DNA from: Roseburia sp.
GTDB taxonomy: Bacteria > Bacillota > Clostridia > Lachnospirales > Lachnospiraceae
DNA: 64,000 nt
Direction: 5' to 3'
NCBI GenBank assembly: GCA_026168605.1
Contig: JAPFDX010000034.1
Coordinates: forward strand, 138,887 to 202,886
This document shows, piece by piece, positions 17,227-25,329 of the stretch. Position 1 is the stretch's first letter. Every line of letters begins with the position of its first letter. The notes under the pieces are model-generated. The model was not told where the DNA came from. It searched no databases and saw only the letters and a program-made list of their open reading frames with translations. The position numbers were made by a program, and so were the translations under genes.

Positions 17227-18147
17227 CTATCCCCACAGATGTTCTGGATACAGACCCGCCTTCTTAAAATCGCGGATCGCCTGCTCCACCACCGGTTTAT
17301 CTTCCCGGTAGGTGACGCCGTACCATTTCTCCGTGGTCGCAAGCACCTGCACCGTCGCTTTGTCGGACGCCAGCAGACTGCTGACAACCGCCGGGAGATA
17401 GTACTCGCATTTCTGCGGATTCTCCCGCAGACCCTGCTCTAAGAATGCGCCAAAGCCATTCTCGATCTCCTTTAAGAATCCGGCGCTAAAGCCCCACATA
17501 TTCATGGAGACGATCGTATCGTCCGGCAGGGAAATCCATGTCGCACCGTCATCCTCGGTATATGCCGCACCGTCGCCGCGCTTCTCGATGTGTGTGCGCT
17601 CCGTCACGCTCAAAAGCTCGCCGTCCGCGTTCATCTCACAGATGCCGCGTGACACATAACCGTTCTCCGTCAGGGTGTTCTCCAGATGATAACCGACCAT
17701 CGCATAGCGGTATTTCCCGTCGTCCTCATGTGTGACCAGATAATCGTAGATCTTCCGGAACGCATTTCTTCCGTAATAATCGTCCGCATTGATCACCGCA
17801 AACGGACCGTCGATGACGTCCTTGCAGCAGAGCACTGCGTGCGCTGTCCCCCACGGTTTCACACGCCCGTCGGGAACCTCATAACCGTCCGGAAGATTGT
17901 GCAGATCCTGATAGACATAGGCAACCTCCATCACCCTGGCGATGCGGTTCCCCACCGCCTCCTTAAAGTCTGCCTCATTCTCCTTCTTGATAATGAACAC
18001 AACTTTCTCAAAGCCCGCCTCTCTCGCGTCGTAGACGGAAAAATCAATGATGATATCCCCCTCTTTATCGACCGGATCGATCTGCTTCAATCCTCCATAG
18101 CGGCTGCCCATACCCGCTGCCATGATCACCAGTACCGGTTTTTTCAT
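17227..18147 (-). CDS. Sugar-phosphate nucleotidyltransferase
   Basis: A 306-residue NTP-transferase-fold enzyme. MAAGMGSRYGGLKQIDPVD is the nucleotide-binding loop of sugar-1-phosphate pyrophosphorylases, here with the tail RYGG; PWGTAHAVLCCKD and AVINADDYYG supply the base- and metal-binding residues. Such enzymes make NDP-sugars from a sugar-1-phosphate and NTP. It is 21 bp after the GH112 phosphorylase, which releases alpha-galactose-1-phosphate, so a likely job is to activate that product. That role is inferred from position. A uridylyltransferase of the GalT type and GalE are not in the window. Confidence 0.8.
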   Translation of the reverse strand: MKKPVLVIMAAGMGSRYGGLKQIDPVDKEGDIIIDFSVYDAREAGFEKVVFIIKKENEADFKEAVGNRIARVMEVAYVYQDLHNLPDGYEVPDGRVKPWGTAHAVLCCKDVIDGPFAVINADDYYGRNAFRKIYDYLVTHEDDGKYRYAMVGYHLENTLTENGYVSRGICEMNADGELLSVTERTHIEKRGDGAAYTEDDGATWISLPDDTIVSMNMWGFSAGFLKEIENGFGAFLEQGLRENPQKCEYYLPAVVSSLLASDKATVQVLATTEKWYGVTYREDKPVVEQAIRDFKKAGLYPEHLWG

Positions 18148-18168
18148 TGCCTTGTCATTCCTTTCCTG

Positions 18169-20349
18169 CTAAATCGCATACCACTTGATCTCGTTTGCGT
18201 CCAGATGGAGTGTAAAGCTGCTACCGTCCCCACGGTAAACGACGGTATCCTGCGGTTCGTAGGTGTTGTTCACCACGCAGTACTTGCCGTTTTTCACATA
18301 GGCGTGAACCTCAACGTTGAAGTTCGTGGAGAACCACTGGGTCAGCGCTTCCTCCTCGCTGTGCGCGCTCCACATAATACTTCTATATAATACGCGGCTG
18401 TTCTCAAAGCTGTACGGCAGACCGCTGATGTATACACAGCGTCCTTTACCATACGCGTTGACTGCAAGCTGCACCTCTTTTTCTCTCTGCACTAAAATCT
18501 CCGTGCCCTCATACGCATAGATACTCTTCTTGCCCTCGCCAAAGTCAACCTCTCCGGCAACGTCCGCAAGGATAAAGTGATCTCTGTGCTCCTCCCAGTT
18601 ATACTTATCGTAATTTAAGGTAAAGCCGGTCTCCTTCTCCACGCCGAGCATTCCTGCGAGCTGTAAATAGTGCCCCTGATACTGGTGTCCCGACGGCTCG
18701 CCGACGCCGATAAATCCGCCGCCGTTATACACGAAAGAGCGGATCGCGGAGGAAATCTGCGGATGTTCCCAGATACTGCCTCCCGTGTGCGCCGTATCTC
18801 CGTCGCCGACATTGATGATCACGTCGATGCCGTCCAGTATCGAAGCGTCCGCCAGAATATCGTCAAAAGAGATAAACTTCACGTCAAACGGTGCGCCGGA
18901 AAGCGCCTCGATAATCCCTGCATAGCTGTAATTCTGCTTCTGGTACAGCGCATGGTGTACCATGTGGCAGCCCCAGCTCCTGATCTTGCCCCAACTGTTT
19001 AAGACAGCGACCGTCTTTGCACAGTAAGGGGTCGTACCCCTCGCGTTCTCGTAGAGCTCACGGAACTCATCGCAAACACTCTCAACATAATCGATAAACT
19101 CCGGAAAGTCAAGCGCCAGTTTCAGATAGCCGCCGTAGCCGATACGGTCGATCGGCTTGCGCAGGATTGCACGCCGTGCCGTCACCCAGTTCTCCTTCGC
19201 CTCCTTCACCGGATCACCGCCCTCGTGGAAGGTATCCGGGAAGAAATACGGCAGGAAACGTCCCTCCGTGTACTTCACGCCCTCAATATCGGAGATCAGA
19301 CGGAGTGTGCTTCCGTTTCCAACGCTTCCCACGACAGAATCCAGACCGATCCCGGCAAACTCCTCCATAAACGGCTCTGTTCCGATCCAGTGATCGCCCA
19401 AAAACATCATCGCTTCCTTGCCGCACTCGTGGGTGATGTCCACCATCTCCTTTGCAAGCTTTGCCACCTCGCGGCGCTGGAATGCCTGAAAATCCTTGTA
19501 TTCTCTGCTCGGCACACGGTACTGGTTGTTGTAATAGCCCTGGTCAATGATAAATTCCGGGCGGAATTTATATCCCACTTCCTTTTCAAACTGCTCCAGA
19601 ATATATGGGCTAACCGACGCAGAATATCCATACCAGTCCACATATTTCTCGCGCTTTAACTCGTCGAACATCAGTGTAAACTGGTGGAAAAACGTCGTGT
19701 ACCGGATCACATTGACATACGGATGCTCCTCGCAGAATTTACGCAGACGCTCCATCGAATACTTGTGTGTCTTTGGCTGGCGCACGTCAAACGTGATCTG
19801 GTGCTCAAAATCCTGCCAGTCATTGGTCACCGCATTGTACATATGTACCGGATCCCAGATCAGGTACGCCAGAAAGCTGACCGTATACTCGTGAAACGGC
19901 GTTGCGTCATGGATCTTTACACAGCCGTCCGTCTCGTCGTACTCCCATTTGTCCGTGGAAACGGCCTCGCCCGAAGAGCGGTCGATCACCTCCCACCAGC
20001 GTCTGATGTCGTCCCTGGTATTGACCTGCATCAGCTCATCGGAAATACCCTTCATCAGCGGGATGGAAACCTCTGTCCCCTCCGCCGGGTAAAAGCCCGT
20101 CATGATATAGCACTGCTGTACCTCATCCGGGTTCGCCTTTGCCCACTCGTTATCTTTTCTCGTCGTGTAATAGGTCGAATAAATCTTCGCCCCCGTCTTT
20201 GTCAGCTCCTCCGGAAACTCTGTTCCGTCGCAGTCGCGGATCGCATCCGCCCCCCACCGCTTCAAAAGCTCGATTGTCTCCGGCACAACGTCCAGATTCG
20301 TCGGAATCGTTACACGCCCTGTTTTCTTCTCTGTTTTCTGCTCGCTCAT
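18169..20349 (-). CDS. GH112 beta-galactosyl-N-acetylhexosamine phosphorylase
   Basis: A 726-residue cytosolic phosphorylase of family GH112. Family marks are IRDCDGTEFPEEL near the N-terminus, FLGDHWIGTEPF with the catalytic aspartate, DSVVGSVGNGSTLRLISDIE, and GRFLPYFFPDTFHEGGDP. A TIM-barrel is followed by a beta-rich trimer-forming region and a C-terminal beta-sandwich. It cleaves galacto-N-biose or lacto-N-biose (mucin and milk glycan cores) with phosphate to Gal-1-P and GlcNAc or GalNAc. Some relatives instead act on galactosyl-1,4-rhamnose, so the exact disaccharide is open. It sits with an ABC importer and a sugar-phosphate transferase. Confidence 0.93.
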   Translation of the reverse strand: MSEQKTEKKTGRVTIPTNLDVVPETIELLKRWGADAIRDCDGTEFPEELTKTGAKIYSTYYTTRKDNEWAKANPDEVQQCYIMTGFYPAEGTEVSIPLMKGISDELMQVNTRDDIRRWWEVIDRSSGEAVSTDKWEYDETDGCVKIHDATPFHEYTVSFLAYLIWDPVHMYNAVTNDWQDFEHQITFDVRQPKTHKYSMERLRKFCEEHPYVNVIRYTTFFHQFTLMFDELKREKYVDWYGYSASVSPYILEQFEKEVGYKFRPEFIIDQGYYNNQYRVPSREYKDFQAFQRREVAKLAKEMVDITHECGKEAMMFLGDHWIGTEPFMEEFAGIGLDSVVGSVGNGSTLRLISDIEGVKYTEGRFLPYFFPDTFHEGGDPVKEAKENWVTARRAILRKPIDRIGYGGYLKLALDFPEFIDYVESVCDEFRELYENARGTTPYCAKTVAVLNSWGKIRSWGCHMVHHALYQKQNYSYAGIIEALSGAPFDVKFISFDDILADASILDGIDVIINVGDGDTAHTGGSIWEHPQISSAIRSFVYNGGGFIGVGEPSGHQYQGHYLQLAGMLGVEKETGFTLNYDKYNWEEHRDHFILADVAGEVDFGEGKKSIYAYEGTEILVQREKEVQLAVNAYGKGRCVYISGLPYSFENSRVLYRSIMWSAHSEEEALTQWFSTNFNVEVHAYVKNGKYCVVNNTYEPQDTVVYRGDGSSFTLHLDANEIKWYAI

Positions 20350-20365
20350 CTTCTAAACTCCTACG

Positions 20366-20569
20366 CTATCTCTTTTTTGCTGTTCTTCCAAATGGTTTGT
20401 TATAGATCCCAAGTGCGACGAGAAGGCAGATCACTCCCACGCACATCAGTCCCAGTCCGCCAAGCTGCCCCGTCATACGCCATCCAATGAGCGTCAGTGC
20501 CACGCCTGCCACAAAGAATACCGCGATCAGCAGTACCCGTAATTTTTCATGTGTCTTCCAAAATTCCAT
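20366..20569 (-). CDS. Small two-helix membrane protein
   Basis: 67 residues with two hydrophobic segments (LLIAVFFVAGVALTLIGW and GLGLMCVGVICLLVALGIY), a short GQLGG turn between them and a basic tail (FGRTAKKR). It resembles small proteins of the DUF6903 type that accompany clostridial sugar operons, but I cannot confirm the family. It lies between the inner-membrane permease and the GH112 gene in the same direction, so it may modulate or stabilise the transporter. That role is a guess from position. Confidence 0.7.
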   Translation of the reverse strand: MEFWKTHEKLRVLLIAVFFVAGVALTLIGWRMTGQLGGLGLMCVGVICLLVALGIYNKPFGRTAKKR

Positions 20570-20603
20570 TCTTTCTGCACCTTCCTCTCTGCTCTCTGAG
20601 CCA

Positions 20604-21494
20604 TCAGCCCTTCAGACCGCCGACCGTCATACCCTGCGTCAGCTTGCTCTGCACACAGATGTATAAAATCAGTGTCGGAACCATAACGATGACAAGACCT
20701 GCATACATAATGCCGTACTGCGCCGCAGACTGCTGTGCCTGCATCAGGTTCAAAAGTCCGACCGGAAGTGTCTTCGGCCCTTTTGCGGAACTCATCAGCG
20801 TCATGGAAATGATGTACTCATTCCAGAATGATAAGAAATTGAATAAAATGACTGTGATGATGGACGGCTTCGCCATCGGGAAAATGATCTTCCACATCGT
20901 TGTGCTGTAACTTGCCCCGTCGATATAGGCAGCTTCCTCATAGTCATGCGCCAGCGTTGCGAAATAGCCGGACAGCAGATAGATGGTGAACGGAAGCGCC
21001 GTCGCAGCATAGACAATGGCAAGCACTACCAGATTGTTCAAAAGGAACCCTTCACCCATCACCTTTTTCAGCCACGTATCGCCGTCCCTGAGCATCAGGA
21101 AGATCGGCACCACGATATAGTTCACATTGATAAAAAGTCCTGCCATAAACGCAGCGTTTAAAAATTTGCTGCTGCGGAACTTAAATCTGGACAGCGCATA
21201 AGCCGCCGGAAGCGCCACCACCAGAAGGATCACAAGCGCAAGTGCCGTGACAAACACGGAGTTTAACATATACTCTCCCATCTTTGCGGTGTTCCACGCA
21301 TCGACAAAGTTCTGCCAGTAAAAGCTCTCCGGGAGCGTCCACGGATTTCCATAAAACTCTTTATTCTGCTTCACGGATGCCAGAAACACCCACACCACCG
21401 GGACAATGATACTGATTGCCAACAGCGCCAGAACCAGATATATAAAAAATTTATACAAACGTTCGGTAGAATTTGTATGCTTTTTTTCTTTCAT
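20604..21494 (-). CDS. ABC sugar transporter permease (MalG type)
   Basis: 296 residues with six membrane spans. The cytoplasmic EAA loop is EEAAYIDGASYSTTMWKIIFPMAKP, where the ATPase docks. It pairs with the MalF-type permease 11 bp upstream. The start at 21494 has GGGGAGG. The transporter probably imports the disaccharide cut by GH112. No ATPase gene is present, so a shared MsmK-type ATPase elsewhere is expected. Confidence 0.92.
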   Translation of the reverse strand: MKEKKHTNSTERLYKFFIYLVLALLAISIIVPVVWVFLASVKQNKEFYGNPWTLPESFYWQNFVDAWNTAKMGEYMLNSVFVTALALVILLVVALPAAYALSRFKFRSSKFLNAAFMAGLFINVNYIVVPIFLMLRDGDTWLKKVMGEGFLLNNLVVLAIVYAATALPFTIYLLSGYFATLAHDYEEAAYIDGASYSTTMWKIIFPMAKPSIITVILFNFLSFWNEYIISMTLMSSAKGPKTLPVGLLNLMQAQQSAAQYGIMYAGLVIVMVPTLILYICVQSKLTQGMTVGGLKG

Positions 21495-21505
21495 AGTGCC
21501 TCCCC

Positions 21506-22390
21506 TTAAAATTCCAGCGGCTCACGGTCGGTCACCTTGTTTACGATTGCAGACAATGCAAACGAGAACAGGAAGATCACAACGCCGATCGCCATACTAT
21601 AACCATATAAACCTGCATCCTTCTGTCCGTACATATAGCTTAATGCCACCTCGGAGGCACCGTTTGGTCCACCGGATGTCATCGCTTTGACAAAGAGGAA
21701 TGCCATGTTAATTGTCGATATAATGAAAAACGTTAAGGTTGTGCGGATATTTGTCCAAATCAAAGGGATTGTAATCTGAAAGAACTGTGTCAGTCTTCCC
21801 GCACCGTCAAGACTGGCGCTCTCGTAAAGGCTCTCCGGCACACTTGCCATGGACGCCATGTACATGACCATATAGTAACCGATTGCCTGCCACACCATCG
21901 CGATGATGATGCTGACCATAACCAGGGACTCGCCCTTCCATAAGATCGGCTCCTCCATCTTGTGGAACAGACCGATGATGCTGTTTAACATACCATTTTC
22001 CGGCTTATAGATTGCAGAGAAAATACCGGAAATAACAACGATCGATAAGATATTCGGGATATAGAAGACGATCCGGAAGAAATTTTGTCCTTTGATCTTC
22101 TCCCTCGATAAAATGCCAGCAAATATTAACGCAAACGCGAATGTAACAATCGTTACCACCACGATCAGAAGGATCGTGTTCTGCATGGAGCGGATAAAGT
22201 TTGTATCTGAAACCAGCATCTTGAAATTCTTGAGTCCAACGAAGGTTTCATTCGGTGAGTATGCGCCTTTTTCAAACAAAGACATACGAAAAACATTGAG
22301 TGTCGGCAGTATCATAAAGATGAAAAAAAGGATGACCGCCGGTGCGATACAGGCAACCAAAAACCGATTGCGTCCTCTGGCACTTTTCAT
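21506..22390 (-). CDS. ABC sugar transporter permease (MalF type)
   Basis: 294 residues with six membrane spans. The EAA motif region is ESASLDGAGRLTQFFQITIPLIWT, and FYIPNILSIVVISGIFSAIY is typical of the family. It is the second gene after the binding protein and is separated from it by a strong hairpin (22429-22454), which suggests lower expression than the binding protein. It forms a heterodimer with the MalG-type partner. Confidence 0.92.
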   Translation of the reverse strand: MKSARGRNRFLVACIAPAVILFFIFMILPTLNVFRMSLFEKGAYSPNETFVGLKNFKMLVSDTNFIRSMQNTILLIVVVTIVTFAFALIFAGILSREKIKGQNFFRIVFYIPNILSIVVISGIFSAIYKPENGMLNSIIGLFHKMEEPILWKGESLVMVSIIIAMVWQAIGYYMVMYMASMASVPESLYESASLDGAGRLTQFFQITIPLIWTNIRTTLTFFIISTINMAFLFVKAMTSGGPNGASEVALSYMYGQKDAGLYGYSMAIGVVIFLFSFALSAIVNKVTDREPLEF

Positions 22391-22428
22391 AATTTTTCTT
22401 TCCTTTCTTAAAATAGTTCCGATAAAAT

Positions 22429-22454
22429 ACGGCGGGCAGTACTCTGCCCGCCGT
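22429..22454 (-). terminator. Intercistronic hairpin between binding protein and permeases
   Basis: ACGGCGGGCAG-TACT-CTGCCCGCCGT is an 11-bp GC-rich perfect stem. Only a weak T-rich stretch follows on the minus strand. It likely acts as a leaky terminator or 3'-end stabiliser, giving more binding protein than permease. Confidence 0.7.
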
Positions 22455-22486
22455 CCTTTTTCATTTGATCATGTGACTCTGAATGA

Positions 22487-23872
22487 TTATTTCAGATTTG
22501 CACGCATCTGGTCGCTTCCTGCGATGACGCCCTCAATCCACTCTTCCTCTGTCATGTCTCCGGATACCAGAGAGTTTACAGGATCGAAGAATACGGAACG
22601 AACCTCAACACCCGGAATTGCCTCGAATGGTGCAAAGTTACCCATAGCAGCCTTAGCGCCGTTGTCGTAGATAGAGTAGAACATTACGTTGTCGCCCTCT
22701 AACTTGTCAGCGATGTTAAGTACCGGCTGGATTGCTCCTGCTTTTGCGAAGATCTCGCAAGCGGTATCGCTGTATAAGAATGCGATGAACTGCTTTGCCG
22801 CATCCTGATGCTCTGCGCCTGCCGGAATCCATGCCTGCTCAAACCATGTGTAGCTGTAAGCGTCTCCGCCTTCCTCTACTGCCGGAAGAGCTGTCATGCC
22901 CCACTTAAAGCCGTCTGCGCGAGGAGCCTCTGCCATCTCGCCAACGATCCATGTACCGTTTGGCATGAAGAGTGCCTTGTTGTCAAGAACTAACTGCTGG
23001 TTCTGTGTGAAGTCCTGATCATTTGCCTGAGCCGGTGTGATCGGGTCTGTGTAAGTTGCTAATTTTGCAACGATGTCAAAGCACTGCTGTGCTTCCGGTG
23101 TCTCCCAGATACCCTCTTCATAGTTGGTAGCCTTGTTGAAGAACTCCGGTCCACCTACGGAATACATCAATGCGTAGAAGAATGCATCAAAGTAACCTGT
23201 GGTCGGATAAGTAAAGAGAGAGATACCCTCTGCCTTTGCCTTGTCACCTAACTCCCACATCTCATCCCATGTGGTAGGAACTGTCCACCCTTTCTCTTCA
23301 AACAGTCCTGCATTGTAGAACAGTCCGCATGGAGAATAGAACATCGGTGCAAGGTAGGTCTTGCCATCGCCGTAAGGATTGGTAAGGGATGTCTCTGTAA
23401 ATCCGCCTGCCAGCTTCTCGGAAACGGTAACGTCCTCGCCCGGCACTGTCATGGATAATACATCTGTGATATCTGCGATCATGTTGCCCTTGATGAACTG
23501 CTCGGTCAGCGCTGCCTCACGTCCGGTTGCAAGATGGATCACATCCGGGTACTCGCCGCCCTGCATGGATGGTCCGATGACATCCTCAAGGTTCTTGTCG
23601 GTTGTCAGCTCTACGTTGATACCGGTCTGCTCTGTGAACGCTGCGGCTACTTCCTGCCACATCTCGGAACCGTAAGCGGTCTCGATTGCAGCTACACTGA
23701 TCGTTTCGCCTTCTGCGTTGCCTGCAGCAGCCTCTGTGCCTTCCTCTGTTCCCGGTGTCACATCGTTTCCTGCGTCCGTCGTCTGCTCTGTTGTGTTGTC
23801 AGAACCGCAGCCTGCAAGCAGAGAAGCAGCCATTGTAACACTTAAGATTGCACACAATAACTTTCTTTTCAT
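22487..23872 (-). CDS. Sugar-binding lipoprotein of ABC transporter
   Basis: A 461-residue extracytoplasmic solute-binding protein. The signal peptide ends in a lipobox (ASLLAGCGSDN) so it is anchored by lipid. An acidic, Thr-rich linker follows, then the family 1 binding fold (ETAYGSEMWQEVAAAFTEQT, LFYNAGLFEEKGWTVPTTWD). I use the ATG at 23872 (MKRKLLCAIL) behind GGGAGG instead of the track start 51 bp earlier. By analogy with bifidobacterial GL-BP it probably binds galacto-N-biose or lacto-N-biose. The sequence does not prove the ligand. Confidence 0.93.
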   Translation of the reverse strand: MKRKLLCAILSVTMAASLLAGCGSDNTTEQTTDAGNDVTPGTEEGTEAAAGNAEGETISVAAIETAYGSEMWQEVAAAFTEQTGINVELTTDKNLEDVIGPSMQGGEYPDVIHLATGREAALTEQFIKGNMIADITDVLSMTVPGEDVTVSEKLAGGFTETSLTNPYGDGKTYLAPMFYSPCGLFYNAGLFEEKGWTVPTTWDEMWELGDKAKAEGISLFTYPTTGYFDAFFYALMYSVGGPEFFNKATNYEEGIWETPEAQQCFDIVAKLATYTDPITPAQANDQDFTQNQQLVLDNKALFMPNGTWIVGEMAEAPRADGFKWGMTALPAVEEGGDAYSYTWFEQAWIPAGAEHQDAAKQFIAFLYSDTACEIFAKAGAIQPVLNIADKLEGDNVMFYSIYDNGAKAAMGNFAPFEAIPGVEVRSVFFDPVNSLVSGDMTEEEWIEGVIAGSDQMRANLK

Positions 23873-23939
23873 TGTTTTACCTCCCATTTCTTTTGTGATA
23901 TTGACGGAAAATCCGTCCACCACTTAGTTTCTATACGGT

Positions 23940-23945
23940 ATTATA
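23940..23945 (-). promoter_or_regulatory. -10 box of the ABC/GH112 operon
   Basis: TATAAT on the minus strand, 67 bp before the binding-protein start. No good -35 lies at the right distance, which fits an activator-dependent promoter, for example one controlled by the AraC protein at 25330. Confidence 0.4.
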
Positions 23946-24075
23946 ACGTACTTTTTCTGATATGTTTACCCATATCTTGCTCTTTTTTTTAGAAATCTTG
24001 TTATACATTGTATACTTGCACGAATCAGTTACATTTTTTAACAATTATCTATGCGGTTTCACGAACAACCGTATC

Positions 24076-24537
24076 TTAAATCACTTTATTTTCCAAATAA
24101 CACTCCAACAGATACGCGGGATTTTCATAATACATACTGCTGTTATAATCATCAATTTTACTGCTTAGAAACGAATTGTAAACCTTTAACAGCGCATCAA
24201 TGATTTCCGTCTTTTCACGCTCTGCCACAGCCTTTATCAGTCTCTTATATACTTTGCCAATATCCCAGTGCGATGGGATGGCATATTTACACGCTGCCAC
24301 ATTGTCAAAACTTCCCGTTTTAATATTCGCTTTTGTGATAAAATCATCACTCACACGTTCTATGCTGTCACTGTGATAGACATCTGCCAGATCATAGATT
24401 TTCGCAAGATTCTTTTTTCCCAGTGCATTTACGACTTCTGCCCTTGTATTTTTCGTCTTTCTCGCAATATAATCAATTAAACTGCATACAAAGAACAGAT
24501 CATTATCTTTTGCCGGTTCTCTCCCCGTATTTTCCAT
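24076..24537 (-). CDS. DUF3791-like protein, partner of DUF3990
   Basis: 153 residues. The N-terminal ~60 resemble DUF3791 (LFFVCSLIDYIARKTKNTRA, then LAKIYDLADVYHSDSIE), followed by a helical C-terminal part that I do not recognise (SHWDIGKVYKRLIKAVAERE). Its ATG overlaps the stop of the DUF3990 gene by one base (TGATG), so the pair is translationally coupled. DUF3791 and DUF3990 genes are regularly adjacent in Firmicutes. An antitoxin-like role toward the ADP-ribosyltransferase-like partner is an inference. Base composition is much more AT-rich than the neighbours, suggesting transfer. Confidence 0.75.
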   Translation of the reverse strand: MENTGREPAKDNDLFFVCSLIDYIARKTKNTRAEVVNALGKKNLAKIYDLADVYHSDSIERVSDDFITKANIKTGSFDNVAACKYAIPSHWDIGKVYKRLIKAVAEREKTEIIDALLKVYNSFLSSKIDDYNSSMYYENPAYLLECYLENKVI

Positions 24538-24998
24538 CACAGAACCTCCTCAAATCCTCTGTATTCCAGACATTTTAACGCTTCTTTCGTGCAGAAATTT
24601 ATCTGGTGTGTCGGATACTTGAATTTTGCCAGTACCCAAAACTGTTCTCTTGTAATACTTCCATCCATATAATCAGAAATATAATTATAAATCTGATCAT
24701 CTGCCATTGCTCCGATCACAATGTCATAGATGTGTTTCTTCCCGCTTCTGCCATCAATGATAAAATCCAGCCACTCATCTGTCATTTCTTTAAACTCTTT
24801 TATCTGCAAATCAGAATCCAATCGCACATCATAAATAGATACAATTTTTGTATCATATCGTTTCGCCCACCGTTGTGCCTGCTCCTTGATAATTGTGCAG
24901 TAAAATCCATTTCCAAAATCCTTTGTATTTTTCCCGGCACGAATCTGAGGATTTTCAACCGGCATATATCCCCCATGATATACTGTCATCTTCGCCAT
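24537..24998 (-). CDS. DUF3990 protein, predicted ADP-ribosyltransferase-like
   Basis: 153 residues matching DUF3990: an N-terminal VYHGGYMPVENPQIRAGKNT, then KDFGNGFYCTIIKEQAQRWA, and a conserved acidic tail region. DUF3990 has been grouped with ADP-ribosyltransferase folds, where the YHGG strand and the GFYCT segment form the NAD pocket. It is probably an effector acting on a cell component and held in check by its neighbour. The pair lies between the sugar-transport operon and its AraC regulator and is AT-rich. Confidence 0.8.
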   Translation of the reverse strand: MAKMTVYHGGYMPVENPQIRAGKNTKDFGNGFYCTIIKEQAQRWAKRYDTKIVSIYDVRLDSDLQIKEFKEMTDEWLDFIIDGRSGKKHIYDIVIGAMADDQIYNYISDYMDGSITREQFWVLAKFKYPTHQINFCTKEALKCLEYRGFEEVL

Positions 24999-25040
24999 TT
25001 ATCATTTACCTTTCTGCCCAAAATCTTTCTGTTGCTATTT

Positions 25041-25069
25041 ATTTTATCATATGTTTCCGCTCCAATCAA
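25041..25069 (-). promoter_or_regulatory. Promoter of DUF3990/DUF3791-like pair
   Basis: On the minus strand TTGATT (25064-25069), 17 bp and TAAAAT (25041-25046). A direct repeat (TTTCGCCAATTTCGCCA) lies just upstream and could bind a regulator. Confidence 0.55.
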
Positions 25070-25138
25070 CGCATGGCGAAATTGGCGAAACTTCTACTCA
25101 TCCGTCCAAATGTAAAGCAGGAGCTTTTTTGCGTTTTC

Positions 25139-25167
25139 TTGCCATTTTGCACTTTTTCTTCTATAAT
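25139..25167 (+). promoter_or_regulatory. Promoter upstream of repeat C and AraC gene
   Basis: TTGCCA (25139-25144), 17 bp and TATAAT (25162-25167) on the plus strand. The -10 lies in the outer end of repeat copy C, so the repeat would form most of the 5' leader of the AraC gene. Confidence 0.55.
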
Positions 25168-25304
25168 AATTTGAGTGACAAAAGGGAATTTTTAAATTTA
25201 GAAGTTCTTGGTTTCGGAATCCTGAACAAAAAGAATATCATTTGTGCATTTTCCCAATCACAATCTGAAAAACCCCTTTTGACACCCGAATCCTATTATT
25301 ATAG
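25161..25304 (+). repeat. Long-inverted-repeat element, copy C (internal deletion)
   Basis: This is a shortened relative of copies A and B. The left tip (TGACAAAAGGGA) is followed at once by the full right arm (TTTCGGAATCCTGAACAAAA, ending in CCCCTTTTGACACCCGAATCC). The left arm and the structured centre are missing. The outermost CTATAATAAT and ATTATTATAG are also complementary. It ends 25 bp before the AraC start codon. The right tip contains an outward TTGACA followed at 17 bp by TAGTAA, a possible promoter. Confidence 0.75.
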
Positions 25305-25329
25305 TAATTCACGGTATAAAGGAGTTCCT

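Noticed and set aside
25051-25329. N-terminal extension of the AraC ORF at 25330
   Set aside because: The extension translates the promoter and repeat copy C. The real start has AAAGGAG at correct spacing and begins a normal AraC protein.
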